Shown piece by piece: positions 31,103 through 40,800 of a stretch of DNA of 64,000 bases. The position numbers were made by a program, and so were the translations under genes. Source of the stretch: an uncultured Oscillospiraceae bacterium (lineage in GTDB: Bacteria > Bacillota > Clostridia > Oscillospirales > Oscillospiraceae); the NCBI GenBank assembly GCA_949841355.1, contig CATKZP010000002.1, forward strand, positions 124,001 through 188,000, read 5' to 3'. Each line of letters starts with the position of its first letter. The first letter of the stretch is position 1. Below the pieces are notes generated by a model, which saw nothing but the letters and a program-made list of their open reading frames with translations, was not told the DNA's origin and did no database searches.

Positions 31103-33841
31103 TTCGTCCATGTCAAAGGGCGGGGCCTCCCGGTCCTGGGGGAGGGCGTCCCCCTCGAAGGGCAGCTCGTCGGGGACGGCGGCCACCATGTTCTGCCGGT
31201 ACTGCATCTCCGCCCACTGCTCTTTGGTGATGAGCAGCTGCCGGGGCTTGGAGCCCTCGAAGGGGCCAACGACCCCCTTTTCCTCCATCTGGTCCACCAG
31301 CCGGGCCGCCCGGCCGTAGCCCAGCTTCAGCCTGCGCTGGAGCATGGACACGCTGGCCTGCCCCACCTCCAGCACCACGTCGATGGCGGCGGGGAGCAGC
31401 TCGTCGTAGTCGTCCCCGCCCGCCGGGTCGGAGCCGCCCACGCCCTTGTCCGCCTTGCTCTTGTCCTCGGCGTTCTTCTCGATCTCGTGCATGACCTGCT
31501 CGTCGTACTGGGCGGACGCACCCTCCTTGATGAAGTCCACCACGTTGGCCACCTCTTCCTCGGTGATGAAGCAGCCCTGCACCCGCAGCTTGTCCTGCCC
31601 CAGAGGGGCGTACAGCATGTCCCCCTTGCCCACCAGCTTTTCCGCTCCGGTGGTGTCCAGAATGATGCGGGACTCCAGGCTGGAGGCCACCGCGAAGGCG
31701 ATGCGGCTGGGGATGTTGGCCTTCATCAAGCCCGTGATCACGTCCGCCCGGGGGCTCTGGGTGGCGATGACCAGGTGCATCCCGGAGGCGCGGCCCATCT
31801 GGGCCACCCGGCAGATGGATTCCTCCACCTCCTTCGCCGCCACCAGCATCAGGTCGGCCAGCTCGTCGATGACCACCACGATCTGAGGCATGGGCTCCAG
31901 GCCGTCCCGCCGGGCGTGGTTGTTGTAGGACGCCAGGTCCTTCGCCCCCACCTCGGAGAACTTCTGGTAGCGCTTCATCATCTCGCTCACCGCCCACTGG
32001 AGGGCGCCCGCCGCCTTTTTGGGGTCGGTGACCACCGGGATGAGCAGGTGGGGGATGCCGTTGTAGACGCTCAGCTCCACCATTTTGGGGTCCACCATGA
32101 TGAGGCGGACCTCCTCCGGCGTGGCCTTGTAAAGCAGGGAGATGATGAGGGAGTTGGTGCACACCGACTTGCCCGACCCGGTGGTGCCCGCGATGAGCAT
32201 ATGGGGCAGCCGGGCGATATTGCCCACGATGGGGCTGCCGCTGATGTCCTTGCCCACGGCGAAGGACACCTTGGAGGAGCTGTCGGTAAACGCCTTGGAC
32301 GCCAGCACGTCCCGGATGCACACGGGGCTGACATGCCGGTTTGGCACCTCGATGCCCACGGTGGAAATCTTGTCGGGGATGGGGGCCACCCGGACGGCGG
32401 ACGCCCCCAGAGCCAGGGCGATGTCGCCGGACAGGTTGGTGATCTTGTTCAGCTTCACCCCCTGGTCCAGCTCCAGCTCATACCGGGTGACGGCGGGGCC
32501 CCGGATGACGTTGACAATCCGCGCGCTGACGCCGAAGGACTGAAGAGCGTCCTGAAGGCGCTGCTGGTTGGCGTGAAGCTCCCCCTCCGCGGCGGAGGCG
32601 CTGCCCCCTCCCCCCTGGTTGAGCAGGGTGACGGGGGGATAGCGGTAGGCGGGGGCGTCCTGCTCCATGCCGGCCTCGATCTCCCGGGCCACCTCCTCCC
32701 GGACCTGCTCCCGCTCCTCCTCCTTGGAGCGCTTCGGAGGGGCGGGCTCGCGGATGACGGGGGGCGGCACCGGGTCCTCCCGGACCACCGGAGGGGGCGG
32801 GGTCTCCGCGCGCAGGGGTGTGGGGGCCGGCGGGGCCGTCAGCTCCCCCGTGTCCGGCGGCGGGGCCGCCGGGGAGGGCTTGGGGGTGCGGGAAGGCTCC
32901 TTCATGGGGCGCAGCTCGGCCACGTCCTCGTACTCCGGGGGCTCCTCCTCCAAAACGGGCTTGTCCTCCCGGCCGGGGACGGCCACCCCCGCCACCTTGT
33001 CGAAAAAGGACTTCTTGCGCACGGTGGACACCGGCGTGGTGGGCTTTTTGCTCAGCAGGGGGCCGTCGTCCACGGGAATGTCGATGGCGGCGTTTTTCCG
33101 CCGGGCGGGGGCAGGCTCCTTGGGAGCCGCCCGGCGGGGTTCGGGCTCCGGGTAGTCGTCCGGGTCATACTCCGGGCGCTCCTCCCGGCGCTGGCGCAGG
33201 TAGTCCAGGATATCCGCCGGGGTGAGCCGCAGGGCGCACAGCGCCGCCGCCGCGGTGAACAGCAGCAGCACCACCACCGCTCCCACCGTGGTGAAGGCGA
33301 AGCGGAAGGCCATGGCCAGCGTACCGCTGACCACGCCGCCGCAGGCCGCCGCCCGGCCGTCCGCCCACAGCTTGCCGAACAGCGCCCAGCCCCACTCATA
33401 CTCCCCCCTGCTCAGCAGCAGGTGGAGCAGGGCCCCGATAAACACCGGCAGGCTCACCGCCCCCGCCACCCGCAGGCGGACGGGGCGGCCCCGGTGGAAC
33501 ACCAGTATGCCCGCTGCGGCCAGCAGCATGGGCGGGGCCAGGTAGAAGCCGTAGCCGCACAGCCCCTTGAGCAGGTCGCAGAACAGGGCGATGACCGCCC
33601 CGTCCTCCGTTTTGAAGTAGCCGATAGCCCCGAACAGGGCCAGCAGGAAGCACACCGCTCCCCCCACCTCCCGGCGGTAGGGCTTCTTCTGGGGCGCGGA
33701 CCGGCGGGACCGGCTCTTGGAGCCGGTCGAGGACCCGGACCGGGCCGCGGCGCGTTTGCCGCCGCTCTTGGACGGGCTGGACGAGGAGCGGCTCTTGGAC
33801 GGGCCGCTGGACGATGAAGTTCTCTTTTGTGTGGATGCCAT
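31100..33841 (-). CDS. ftsK: DNA translocase FtsK/SpoIIIE
   Basis: A 913-residue protein. A Ser/Lys/Arg-rich cytoplasmic start (about 55 residues) leads to four or five membrane helices (to about 190), a long Pro/Glu-rich linker (about 200-400) and the motor: the alpha domain (RIVNVIRGPAVTRYELELDQGVK), Walker A (AGTTGSGKSVCTNS), Walker B (IVVVIDELADLMLV) and TQSPRADVITGLMKANIP. The C-terminal gamma winged helix (MLQRRLKLGYGRAARLVDQMEEKGVV) would read polar KOPS/SRS sequences. It pumps chromosomal DNA through the septum, in spore formers also into the forespore. It follows uppP by about 21 bases and probably shares its transcript. Whether it is the vegetative or the sporulation translocase cannot be told from one copy. 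Confidence 0.93.
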   Translation of the reverse strand: MASTQKRTSSSSGPSKSRSSSSPSKSGGKRAAARSGSSTGSKSRSRRSAPQKKPYRREVGGAVCFLLALFGAIGYFKTEDGAVIALFCDLLKGLCGYGFYLAPPMLLAAAGILVFHRGRPVRLRVAGAVSLPVFIGALLHLLLSRGEYEWGWALFGKLWADGRAAACGGVVSGTLAMAFRFAFTTVGAVVVLLLFTAAAALCALRLTPADILDYLRQRREERPEYDPDDYPEPEPRRAAPKEPAPARRKNAAIDIPVDDGPLLSKKPTTPVSTVRKKSFFDKVAGVAVPGREDKPVLEEEPPEYEDVAELRPMKEPSRTPKPSPAAPPPDTGELTAPPAPTPLRAETPPPPVVREDPVPPPVIREPAPPKRSKEEEREQVREEVAREIEAGMEQDAPAYRYPPVTLLNQGGGGSASAAEGELHANQQRLQDALQSFGVSARIVNVIRGPAVTRYELELDQGVKLNKITNLSGDIALALGASAVRVAPIPDKISTVGIEVPNRHVSPVCIRDVLASKAFTDSSSKVSFAVGKDISGSPIVGNIARLPHMLIAGTTGSGKSVCTNSLIISLLYKATPEEVRLIMVDPKMVELSVYNGIPHLLIPVVTDPKKAAGALQWAVSEMMKRYQKFSEVGAKDLASYNNHARRDGLEPMPQIVVVIDELADLMLVAAKEVEESICRVAQMGRASGMHLVIATQSPRADVITGLMKANIPSRIAFAVASSLESRIILDTTGAEKLVGKGDMLYAPLGQDKLRVQGCFITEEEVANVVDFIKEGASAQYDEQVMHEIEKNAEDKSKADKGVGGSDPAGGDDYDELLPAAIDVVLEVGQASVSMLQRRLKLGYGRAARLVDQMEEKGVVGPFEGSKPRQLLITKEQWAEMQYRQNMVAAVPDELPFEGDALPQDREAPPFDMDE

Positions 33842-33862
33842 GGAAGAGACCCTCCTGTTTTG

Positions 33863-34723
33863 TTATGCGCCGGCGGGTGCCAGCAGGGGGAGAAGAACGC
33901 TGGCGGCCAGGGCCGCGGCCCCGGCGATCCAGCAGTAGTAGGCAAACATGCCGAACTTGCCCTTGCGGGCCAGCAGCTTCACCAGGGAGATGGAGAAATA
34001 GCCCACCACCCCGGCCACCGCCATCCCCGTCAGGTACATGGGAAGCAGGGCCATGTCGATCTCCCCCGCGCCCGCCACCTTGATAACCTTCAGCAGGGTG
34101 GCGCCCAGCACGGCGGGCAGGGACAGCAGGAAGGAAAAGCGCACGGCGAAGTTGCGCTCAAAGCCCAGGGCCATCCCGGCGGAGATGGTGGCGCCCGACC
34201 GGGACAGGCCGGGGATGGTGGCCGCCCCCTGGGCCAGCCCCACCAGCAGCACGTCCTTCACCGTGGCGGTGCGGCCGTTCTTCCGCCCGCCGCCATACCG
34301 GTCGGACAAATACAGAATGCAGCCGGTGACCAGCAGCATGACGGACACGAACACCGGGTTGGCCCCCAGCTCCTCCACAAAATCCTCGATGGGCAGCACC
34401 AAAAACAGGGGCAGGGTGCCCAGCACCAGCAGCAGCACCAGCCGCCGGGCCTCGGGGGGATTGCTCCGCTCCCGCGCGCCCCCCCGGGAGAACAGCGACG
34501 CCAGCCCCCGGAAGAACTCCACGATCATGTCCGCGATGTCCCCCCGGTACACCACGCACACCGCCAGCAGCGTGGCAAAGTGGAGCAGAATGTTATAAAG
34601 GGCGTCCGGCTCCTCCATACCGAAGAAATGCTGTAACAGGGACAGGTGCCCCGAGCTGGATATGGGCAGAAACTCCGCCACTCCCTGCACCAAACCCAGA
34701 ACAATTGCCATCCAGAATTCCAA
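33863..34723 (-). CDS. uppP: Undecaprenyl-diphosphatase UppP (BacA)
   Basis: About 286 residues. I favour the TTG at 34723 (MEFWMAIVLGLVQG), because GAGGTG lies six bases ahead of it and family members begin at this point; the ORF track uses GTG 34732, which overlaps that site. Eight or so membrane helices carry the two signature blocks GVAEFLPISSSGHLSLLQ and PGLSRSGATISAGMALGFE. The enzyme removes a phosphate from undecaprenyl diphosphate at the outer face of the membrane to recycle the carrier for peptidoglycan and other wall polymers, and gives bacitracin tolerance when abundant. It is the first gene of a unit with ftsK. Confidence 0.93.
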   Translation of the reverse strand: MEFWMAIVLGLVQGVAEFLPISSSGHLSLLQHFFGMEEPDALYNILLHFATLLAVCVVYRGDIADMIVEFFRGLASLFSRGGARERSNPPEARRLVLLLVLGTLPLFLVLPIEDFVEELGANPVFVSVMLLVTGCILYLSDRYGGGRKNGRTATVKDVLLVGLAQGAATIPGLSRSGATISAGMALGFERNFAVRFSFLLSLPAVLGATLLKVIKVAGAGEIDMALLPMYLTGMAVAGVVGYFSISLVKLLARKGKFGMFAYYCWIAGAAALAASVLLPLLAPAGA

Positions 34724-34915
34724 TGTATCCACCTCGTTTCCCCCAGGCCCCAGCGGGGCGGGTCAAATATGTTCAAGATACTATATTACCACACTTCGCC
34801 GCAAAATTCCAGTGTCAATCGAAAAAGGATGGCCGCTGTGCTTCCTCCATGGGAAGCGGTGGGGACCGGAGAATTTTATTGTGCATTTTGATGCGGGTAA
34901 AATGCCCCGGTTTTC

Positions 34916-34944
34916 TTGCTTTTTCCCCGGTAATTTGCTACACT
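34916..34944 (+). promoter_or_regulatory. Sigma-A promoter of the hydratase operon
   Basis: TTGCTT (34916-34921), 17-base spacer, TACACT (34939-34944), about 30 bases ahead of the ATG. Confidence 0.65.
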
Positions 34945-34974
34945 AAAGTAAATCACCCACGGGAGGGAATACAC

Positions 34975-37212
34975 ATGATTACCGTTCAAACCGCCCCCGT
35001 CCGCTTCCAGTGCGGCCGCTTTGTCCCCGCCGGGGACTGCCACAGCCGGGAGGGAACCATGGCTCACGCCATCCTCATGGCCCACAACGCCTCAAAGGAC
35101 CCGGACCGCCTGTCCATCCGCTTTGACGCCATGGCGTCCCACGACATCACCTACGTGGGCATCATCCAGACCGCCCGGGCCTCCGGGATGAAGGAGTTCC
35201 CCCTGCCCTATGTGCTCACCAACTGCCACAACTCCCTGTGCGCCGTGGGGGGCACCATCAACGAGGACGACCACGTGTTCGGCCTTTCCGCCGCCAAAAA
35301 GTACGGCGGCGAGTTCGTCCCCGCCCATCAGGCCGTCATCCACTCCTACATGCGGGAGCGGTACGCCGCCCCCGGCAGCATGATTCTCGGCTCCGACTCC
35401 CACACCCGCTACGGCGCTTACGGCTGTATGGCCATCGGTGAGGGCGGGCCGGAGTTGGCCCGGCAGCTGCTGCGCAAGACATACGACATCGCCTACCCCA
35501 AGGTGATCGCCGTCTACCTCACCGGCGCGCCCCGGCCTGGGGTGGGGCCCCAGGACGTGGCCCTGGCCCTGGTAGCGGCCACCTTCCAAAGCGGCGCGGT
35601 GAAGAACGCCGTGCTGGAGTTCTTCGGCCCCGGCGTGGCCAGCCTGTCCATGGACTACCGGTCGGGCATCGACGTGATGACCACCGAGACCACCTGCCTG
35701 TCCTCCCTGTGGCAGACCGACGCGCAGACCAAAACCGCCCTCGCCCTGCTGGGCCGGGGGGACCGCTACCAGGAGATGGCCCCGGCGGAGGGCGCGCGCT
35801 ATGACGGCGTCGTCACCGTGGAGCTGGACAAGGTGGAGCCCATGATCGCCTTGCCCTTCCACCCCTCCAACGCCTTCCCCATCCGGGAGTTCAAGGCCAA
35901 CATGGCCGACCTGCTCCACCGGGCGGACGTGGACGCCGCGGAGCAGCTGGGTGTGAAGAACACCCCCTCCCTGCTGAACAAGATCGTAAACGGCCGGTTC
36001 CTGGTGGACCAAGGGATCATCGCCGGCTGCTCCGGCGGCACCTACCAGAACCTGAAGCGGGCCGCCGAAATTCTGAAGGGCTGCTCCACCGGCTCCGGGG
36101 CCTTCTGGCTGAGCTGCTACCCCGGCTCCATGCCCATCAATCTGGAGCTGACGAAAAACGGCTGCATCGCCCAGCTTATGGCGGCGGGGGCGTCTATTCG
36201 CTCCTGTTTCTGCGGGCCGTGCTTCGGCGCGGGGGACGTGCCCGCCAACGGGGCCTTCTCCATCCGCCACTCCACCCGCAACTTCCCCAACCGGGAGGGC
36301 TCCAAGCCCGGGGACGGGCAGATCTCCTACGTGGCCCTCATGGACGCCCGGTCCATCGCCGCCACCGCCCGGATGGGCGGCGTGCTCACCGGGGCGGACG
36401 AGCTGCCTCCGGAAATCATTCCCGCCGACCGGCCCGACGAGCAGTGGAGCTATGACGATTCCGCCTACCGCTCCCGGGTGTACTTCGGCGTGGGCAGGCC
36501 CCAGCCCGACGCCCCGCTGGTCTTTGGCCCCAACATCGCTGACTGGCCGGAGCAGATTCCCCTGCCGGAGGACCTGCTGCTCACCTGCTGCGCCGCCATC
36601 TACGACCCGGTGACCACCACCGACGAGCTCATCCCCTCCGGGGAGACCTCCTCCTACCGCTCCAATCCTCTGCGGCTGTCCGAGTTCGCCCTGAGTCGGA
36701 AGGACCCCCAGTACGTCCCCCGGGCTAAAGCTGTCCAGGCGGTGGAAACGCTGCGCAGGAGCGATCCCGGCGCCCCCGAGGTGCGGGAGGCGCTGGGCGA
36801 ATTCGACCCCGCCAAAACCGGCCTGGGTTCCCTGGTGATGGCTCTCAAGCCCGGGGACGGCTCCGCCCGGGAGCAGGCCGCCTCCTGCCAGCGGGTGCTG
36901 GGGGGCTGCGCCAACCTGGCGGAGGAGTACGCCACCAAGCGCTACCGCTCCAACGTGGTGAACTGGGGTATGCTGCCCTTTGTGTCCGGCGGCCTCCGGG
37001 AGCTGAACCTCCAGCCCGGCGACCGGCTGCATATCCCCGGCATACGCGCCCTGCTGAAGGGGGACGGGGAGGAAATTGCCGCCACCCTCATTCAGGCCGG
37101 GACCGACGGCCCCACCGCCCGGGCTGTGACCCTCACCCTGCCCGGCCTCACCCGGGAGGAGCGGGACATCATTCTCGCCGGCTGCCTCATCAACTACTAC
37201 GCGGAGGGGTAA
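34975..37212 (+). CDS. Aconitase-family hydratase (YbhJ-like)
   Basis: About 745 residues from MITVQTAPVRFQCGRFVP, with GGGAGGG before the ATG; the long upstream extension is rejected. It resembles aconitase in the first three domains: HQAVIHSYMRERYAAPGSMILGSDSHTRYGAYGCMAIGEGG contains the conserved SDSHT segment, and cluster-ligand Cys candidates occur in IIAGCSGGTYQN and CFCGPCFGAGD. It is close in length to E. coli YbhJ, an aconitase relative without a proven reaction. True aconitase and isopropylmalate dehydratase differ in several blocks, so I do not assign a substrate. The C-terminal swivel domain is rather divergent. The GNAT gene begins two bases after its stop. Confidence 0.82.
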   Translation: MITVQTAPVRFQCGRFVPAGDCHSREGTMAHAILMAHNASKDPDRLSIRFDAMASHDITYVGIIQTARASGMKEFPLPYVLTNCHNSLCAVGGTINEDDHVFGLSAAKKYGGEFVPAHQAVIHSYMRERYAAPGSMILGSDSHTRYGAYGCMAIGEGGPELARQLLRKTYDIAYPKVIAVYLTGAPRPGVGPQDVALALVAATFQSGAVKNAVLEFFGPGVASLSMDYRSGIDVMTTETTCLSSLWQTDAQTKTALALLGRGDRYQEMAPAEGARYDGVVTVELDKVEPMIALPFHPSNAFPIREFKANMADLLHRADVDAAEQLGVKNTPSLLNKIVNGRFLVDQGIIAGCSGGTYQNLKRAAEILKGCSTGSGAFWLSCYPGSMPINLELTKNGCIAQLMAAGASIRSCFCGPCFGAGDVPANGAFSIRHSTRNFPNREGSKPGDGQISYVALMDARSIAATARMGGVLTGADELPPEIIPADRPDEQWSYDDSAYRSRVYFGVGRPQPDAPLVFGPNIADWPEQIPLPEDLLLTCCAAIYDPVTTTDELIPSGETSSYRSNPLRLSEFALSRKDPQYVPRAKAVQAVETLRRSDPGAPEVREALGEFDPAKTGLGSLVMALKPGDGSAREQAASCQRVLGGCANLAEEYATKRYRSNVVNWGMLPFVSGGLRELNLQPGDRLHIPGIRALLKGDGEEIAATLIQAGTDGPTARAVTLTLPGLTREERDIILAGCLINYYAEG

Positions 37213-37214
37213 GC

Positions 37215-37742
37215 ATGGAGCTGGAACTGTATATCCCCAAGCTAGAGGACCTGTGGTTCTACCAAAAAATGATGTCCGACCCGGCCACCATGTCCTATAA
37301 CGCGGGCTACGACCCCTGGCCCGGCTACCACCGGGACACCGGCTGCATCGACTTCCCCCGGGAGGAGTGGGAGGACTGGCACACCCAGTGGGTGAGCCGG
37401 GAGCCGGAACGGTTCTATGCCTACATCCGGCGCAGGTCCGACGGGGAGTGGATTGGAGACATCTGCTTCCACTACACGCCGGACAAAGACTGGTGGGACA
37501 TGGGCATCGTGATCTACGCCCCCTGCCGGGGTCAGGGGTATGCCGTTCCCGCCCTGCGGCTGATGCTGGACCACGCCTTCCGGGTCTGCGGTATCAGCCG
37601 CCTCCACAACTACTTTGAAACCACCCGGGATGCCGCCTGGAAGGCTCACCTGGCGGCGGGCTTCCGGGACGCGGGCACGGTGGACGGCATCCGCCACCTG
37701 CTGCTCACCCGGGAGGAGTACCTGGCTGACCAGGACGGATGA
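37215..37742 (+). CDS. GNAT-family N-acetyltransferase
   Basis: A 175-residue acetyltransferase with the GNAT order of motifs: a substrate-side N-terminus (LEDLWFYQKMMSDPATMSYN), strand beta-4 (EWIGDICFHYTPDKDWWDMGIVIYAP), the acetyl-CoA loop CRGQGYAVPALRLMLDHAF and the last block RLHNYFETTRDAAWKAHLAAGFRDAG. The RimJ/RimL-like spacing suggests an amino group on a small molecule or a protein N-terminus as acceptor. It starts two bases after the hydratase stop codon, so the two are translated from one message; what links them is unknown. Confidence 0.88.
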   Translation: MELELYIPKLEDLWFYQKMMSDPATMSYNAGYDPWPGYHRDTGCIDFPREEWEDWHTQWVSREPERFYAYIRRRSDGEWIGDICFHYTPDKDWWDMGIVIYAPCRGQGYAVPALRLMLDHAFRVCGISRLHNYFETTRDAAWKAHLAAGFRDAGTVDGIRHLLLTREEYLADQDG

Positions 37743-37760
37743 ACCAGCTGCTGTCACATA

Positions 37761-37797
37761 AAAAGGACCGGCCGATTGCTCGGCCGGTCCTTTTTTG
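37761..37797. terminator. Bidirectional terminator between the GNAT and SLH protein genes
   Basis: Perfect 10-base stem GGACCGGCCG / CGGCCGGTCC with an ATTGCT loop, AAAAA before and TTTTTT after. Confidence 0.93.
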
Positions 37798-37824
37798 GTT
37801 TGCTCTGCTCAGTCCTTACGCCGC

Positions 37825-40800
37825 TCAGACCATCTTCAGGAAGGTCTGGCAGTAGCGGGTCAGCATGGTGGCCGCCTGATAGCGGGTCGCCGTGCCGTTG
37901 GGGCTGAGGGTGTTGGGGTTGGTGCCGGTGATGATGCCGTTGCCCACGGCCCACTGCATGGGAGTCAGGGCGTAATTGTCCACGTAGCCCCGGTCAGTGA
38001 ACTGGCTCAGGTTGGACAGGTTGCCGCTGCTCAGGCCGCGGAAGTTGTTGTAACGGTACAGAATGGCGGCCAGCTCCTGGCGGGTGATCGCCGCGTTGGG
38101 ATCGAAGGTGGTGGTATTACGGCCGTTCACAACGCCGCTGGCGGCGGCCCAAGCCACGGGATACGCATAGTACTCATTGGCGGGCACGTCCTTGAAGCTG
38201 GTGTTCAGCGCCACGACGGGGCTGCCCTGGAGACGGTACAGAATGGTGACGATCTGACCGCGGGTGATGCGGCCGTTGCCGTTGAAAGTGTAGTCGTTGC
38301 CGTCGCCCTTCATCATGCCGTGGTTGTAAACAAACTTCACGTAGGGCAGGTAGTACTCGGTGGCGGCCACATCCAGGAAGGGCAGGCCGGTGTCCACGCT
38401 GAAGCTGGGCGTGATGCTCACGGTGGTGACATTGGCGGGCACGCTGAAGCTCCAGGTATTGGTGCCGGTGTTGGTGGCGTTCACCGTGGTGCCGTTGCTG
38501 AAGCGCACGCTGACGCCGGTGGCGCGGTAGCCGGTCTTGGGCGTGGTGTAAACGGTGACGGTGCTGCCCTGCGCCACGGTGTTGGCATTGCCGGCCACGA
38601 TGGCGGAGCCGTTGGTGTTGTTGTTCACGCTGACGGTGGCCTGACCGGCGACGCCGAAGCGCGGGGTGACGGTGATGCTGGTCACGTTCTCGGGCACCTT
38701 GAAGGACCAGCTGTTGCCGGAACCGGTGACGGGAACAGTGACATTGCCGTTGCCAACCGCGGTCATGCCCAGAGTGGAGAAGCCGGCTTTCGGCGTGGCG
38801 GTGATGGTCACAGTCTGGCCGACCTTGGCGATGGTGGCAGAAGCCACGGCAGTGCCGTTCTCAGCGCCGTTGACGGCGATGGCCACAGAACCGGCCGCAA
38901 CAGCGTCCTGCTTCAGCTCCATCACGTAGCGGTGGCCGCCCGCGGTCTGCAGGCTCACATCCTTGCCGTTGGTGGTCACATCCTGCTGGCCCTCGGCCAC
39001 CAGGTAAACCTTACGGGACATGCCGGTCATGTTCACCGCGCAGCTGCCGGTGTACTGGCCGTCAATCTTGACGGTGTCCATGGTCTCAGCCGTGATGCCG
39101 GTCACGCCGCCGCTGGTCTGGATCGTGGCGCCTCGCACGGTGTCGTCAATGGCGGCCTGGAGGGTGTCGTACTTGCAGGCCAGAGCAGTCAGAGCGGGCG
39201 CACGATTGTCAATGGCAGCCGGACCGCCCGTCACAGCCGTATCTTCAATGGTGACAAGGCCGTCCTTGCCGTTGATGACCATGGTGCCCAGCGTGCCGTT
39301 GGCGCCCAGATGGGTGATCTTCCAGCCGTTAGCCTGAGTGCCGGCATAAACGTACTTGCCGTCCTGATGCATGAACTGCGTCTCGAAGGCGGCGCCAAGA
39401 TTGAACTTCACCTTCACGGGCTCATTGGTCATGCCGCCGGTGAGCGTGAGGGCGCGGCCCTGCTGCACGGTGTAGGCCATATCAGAGTCATAGGTACCCG
39501 CGCTCACATCCACACGGTAATAGGGGGTCAGGGTAACGGTCATGCCGCCCGCGGGATCGTAGTCGGTGACGTTCACCACCAGGTAGGGCACGATATAGGC
39601 ATTGCTGAACGCCGCCTCAATGGCCGCGCCGTCGGCGGAGGCGCTGTTGTAGGCGCCGGTGTGGGGAGCCATCTTGTCCACATAGCCGTAGTGGATATTC
39701 TGAGTGGTGTCGGGGCTCTTGAATCCCTGGCGCCAAATGGTGTTCTTGGCGTTGGTGATCCAGCCGGTGACAGTGTTGTTGGCGGTAATGGTGGCCTGGG
39801 CGGCGTTGATCGCCTGCTGCATGGCCTGGTTATTGCCGTAGAGGAAGCTGGTGCCAGTACCGGCCAGCTTATCGGTCAGCTCCTCCTTCTGCTTCGCGCT
39901 CCAGCTGGAGAGCTTGCCGCCGAAGGTGACCACGATACCCTGGCCCACATTAGCCTCCGTGACGATGCCCAGCCGGGAGGCGGGCTCGGTCAGGCTGGCG
40001 GTGACGGTATACCGCTCGCCGGTGCCGTTGTTCAGCACCAGCTGGCCGTTCTGCACGATGATGCCCACATGGTTCACGGTCTTGGGCTGAATCGCGTTGA
40101 AGGCGACCCGCTTGCTGTCCACGTAGTAGTCGATGACGACGCCTTCCAGGGTGATGTACTCGCCCTGGTCATCCACCACGTCAGTATCCAGGTCCACCTT
40201 GATGGTGGCGATGCCGCCGGCGGCGGAGGTGACCGCGCCGCTCACGTGGATGTTGTTGCCGTTCAGGGTAACGGTCACATTCTGGTTATTCACAATGTCG
40301 CCGGGGGTGTTGGCGACGGCCACGGTAGCCTTGGTGATCTTGTTCACCGCCGCGCTGGTGGTGGTGCAGTTCAGGGTCAGATCACCGGCCAGGGCGGGCA
40401 CGCCCTCTTCCTTACCGGCGGGCAGGATGATGTTGTGGTTATCCACCGCGAACCACTGGGAAATGACCATGCCGTTGATCTTGTCGGGGAGGATCAGCGG
40501 AGTGGTGGCGCTGTAGACGATCTTCGCCAGCTCGTTCTGGCCGTTCTTCAGGACGAGGTTATGGCCGCCGGCCTGACCCAGAACAACAATCTTATTGGGC
40601 TGAATGGCCTGGGCGGTGCCGATGTCGGAGATGGCGCGGGCCAGCTCGGTCTTGGTGTAGAGGTCGTAATTGGCGCCGTTGTCCACAAAGAACTGGAGGT
40701 TCTTCACATCCAGCCAAGCCTTGGCGGTGGCGTTGCCGAACGCGGTGGCATTGGTCTTAGCGAAGGTGCCGCCGGTGATCTTGCCGCCGTCGTAGGTGCT

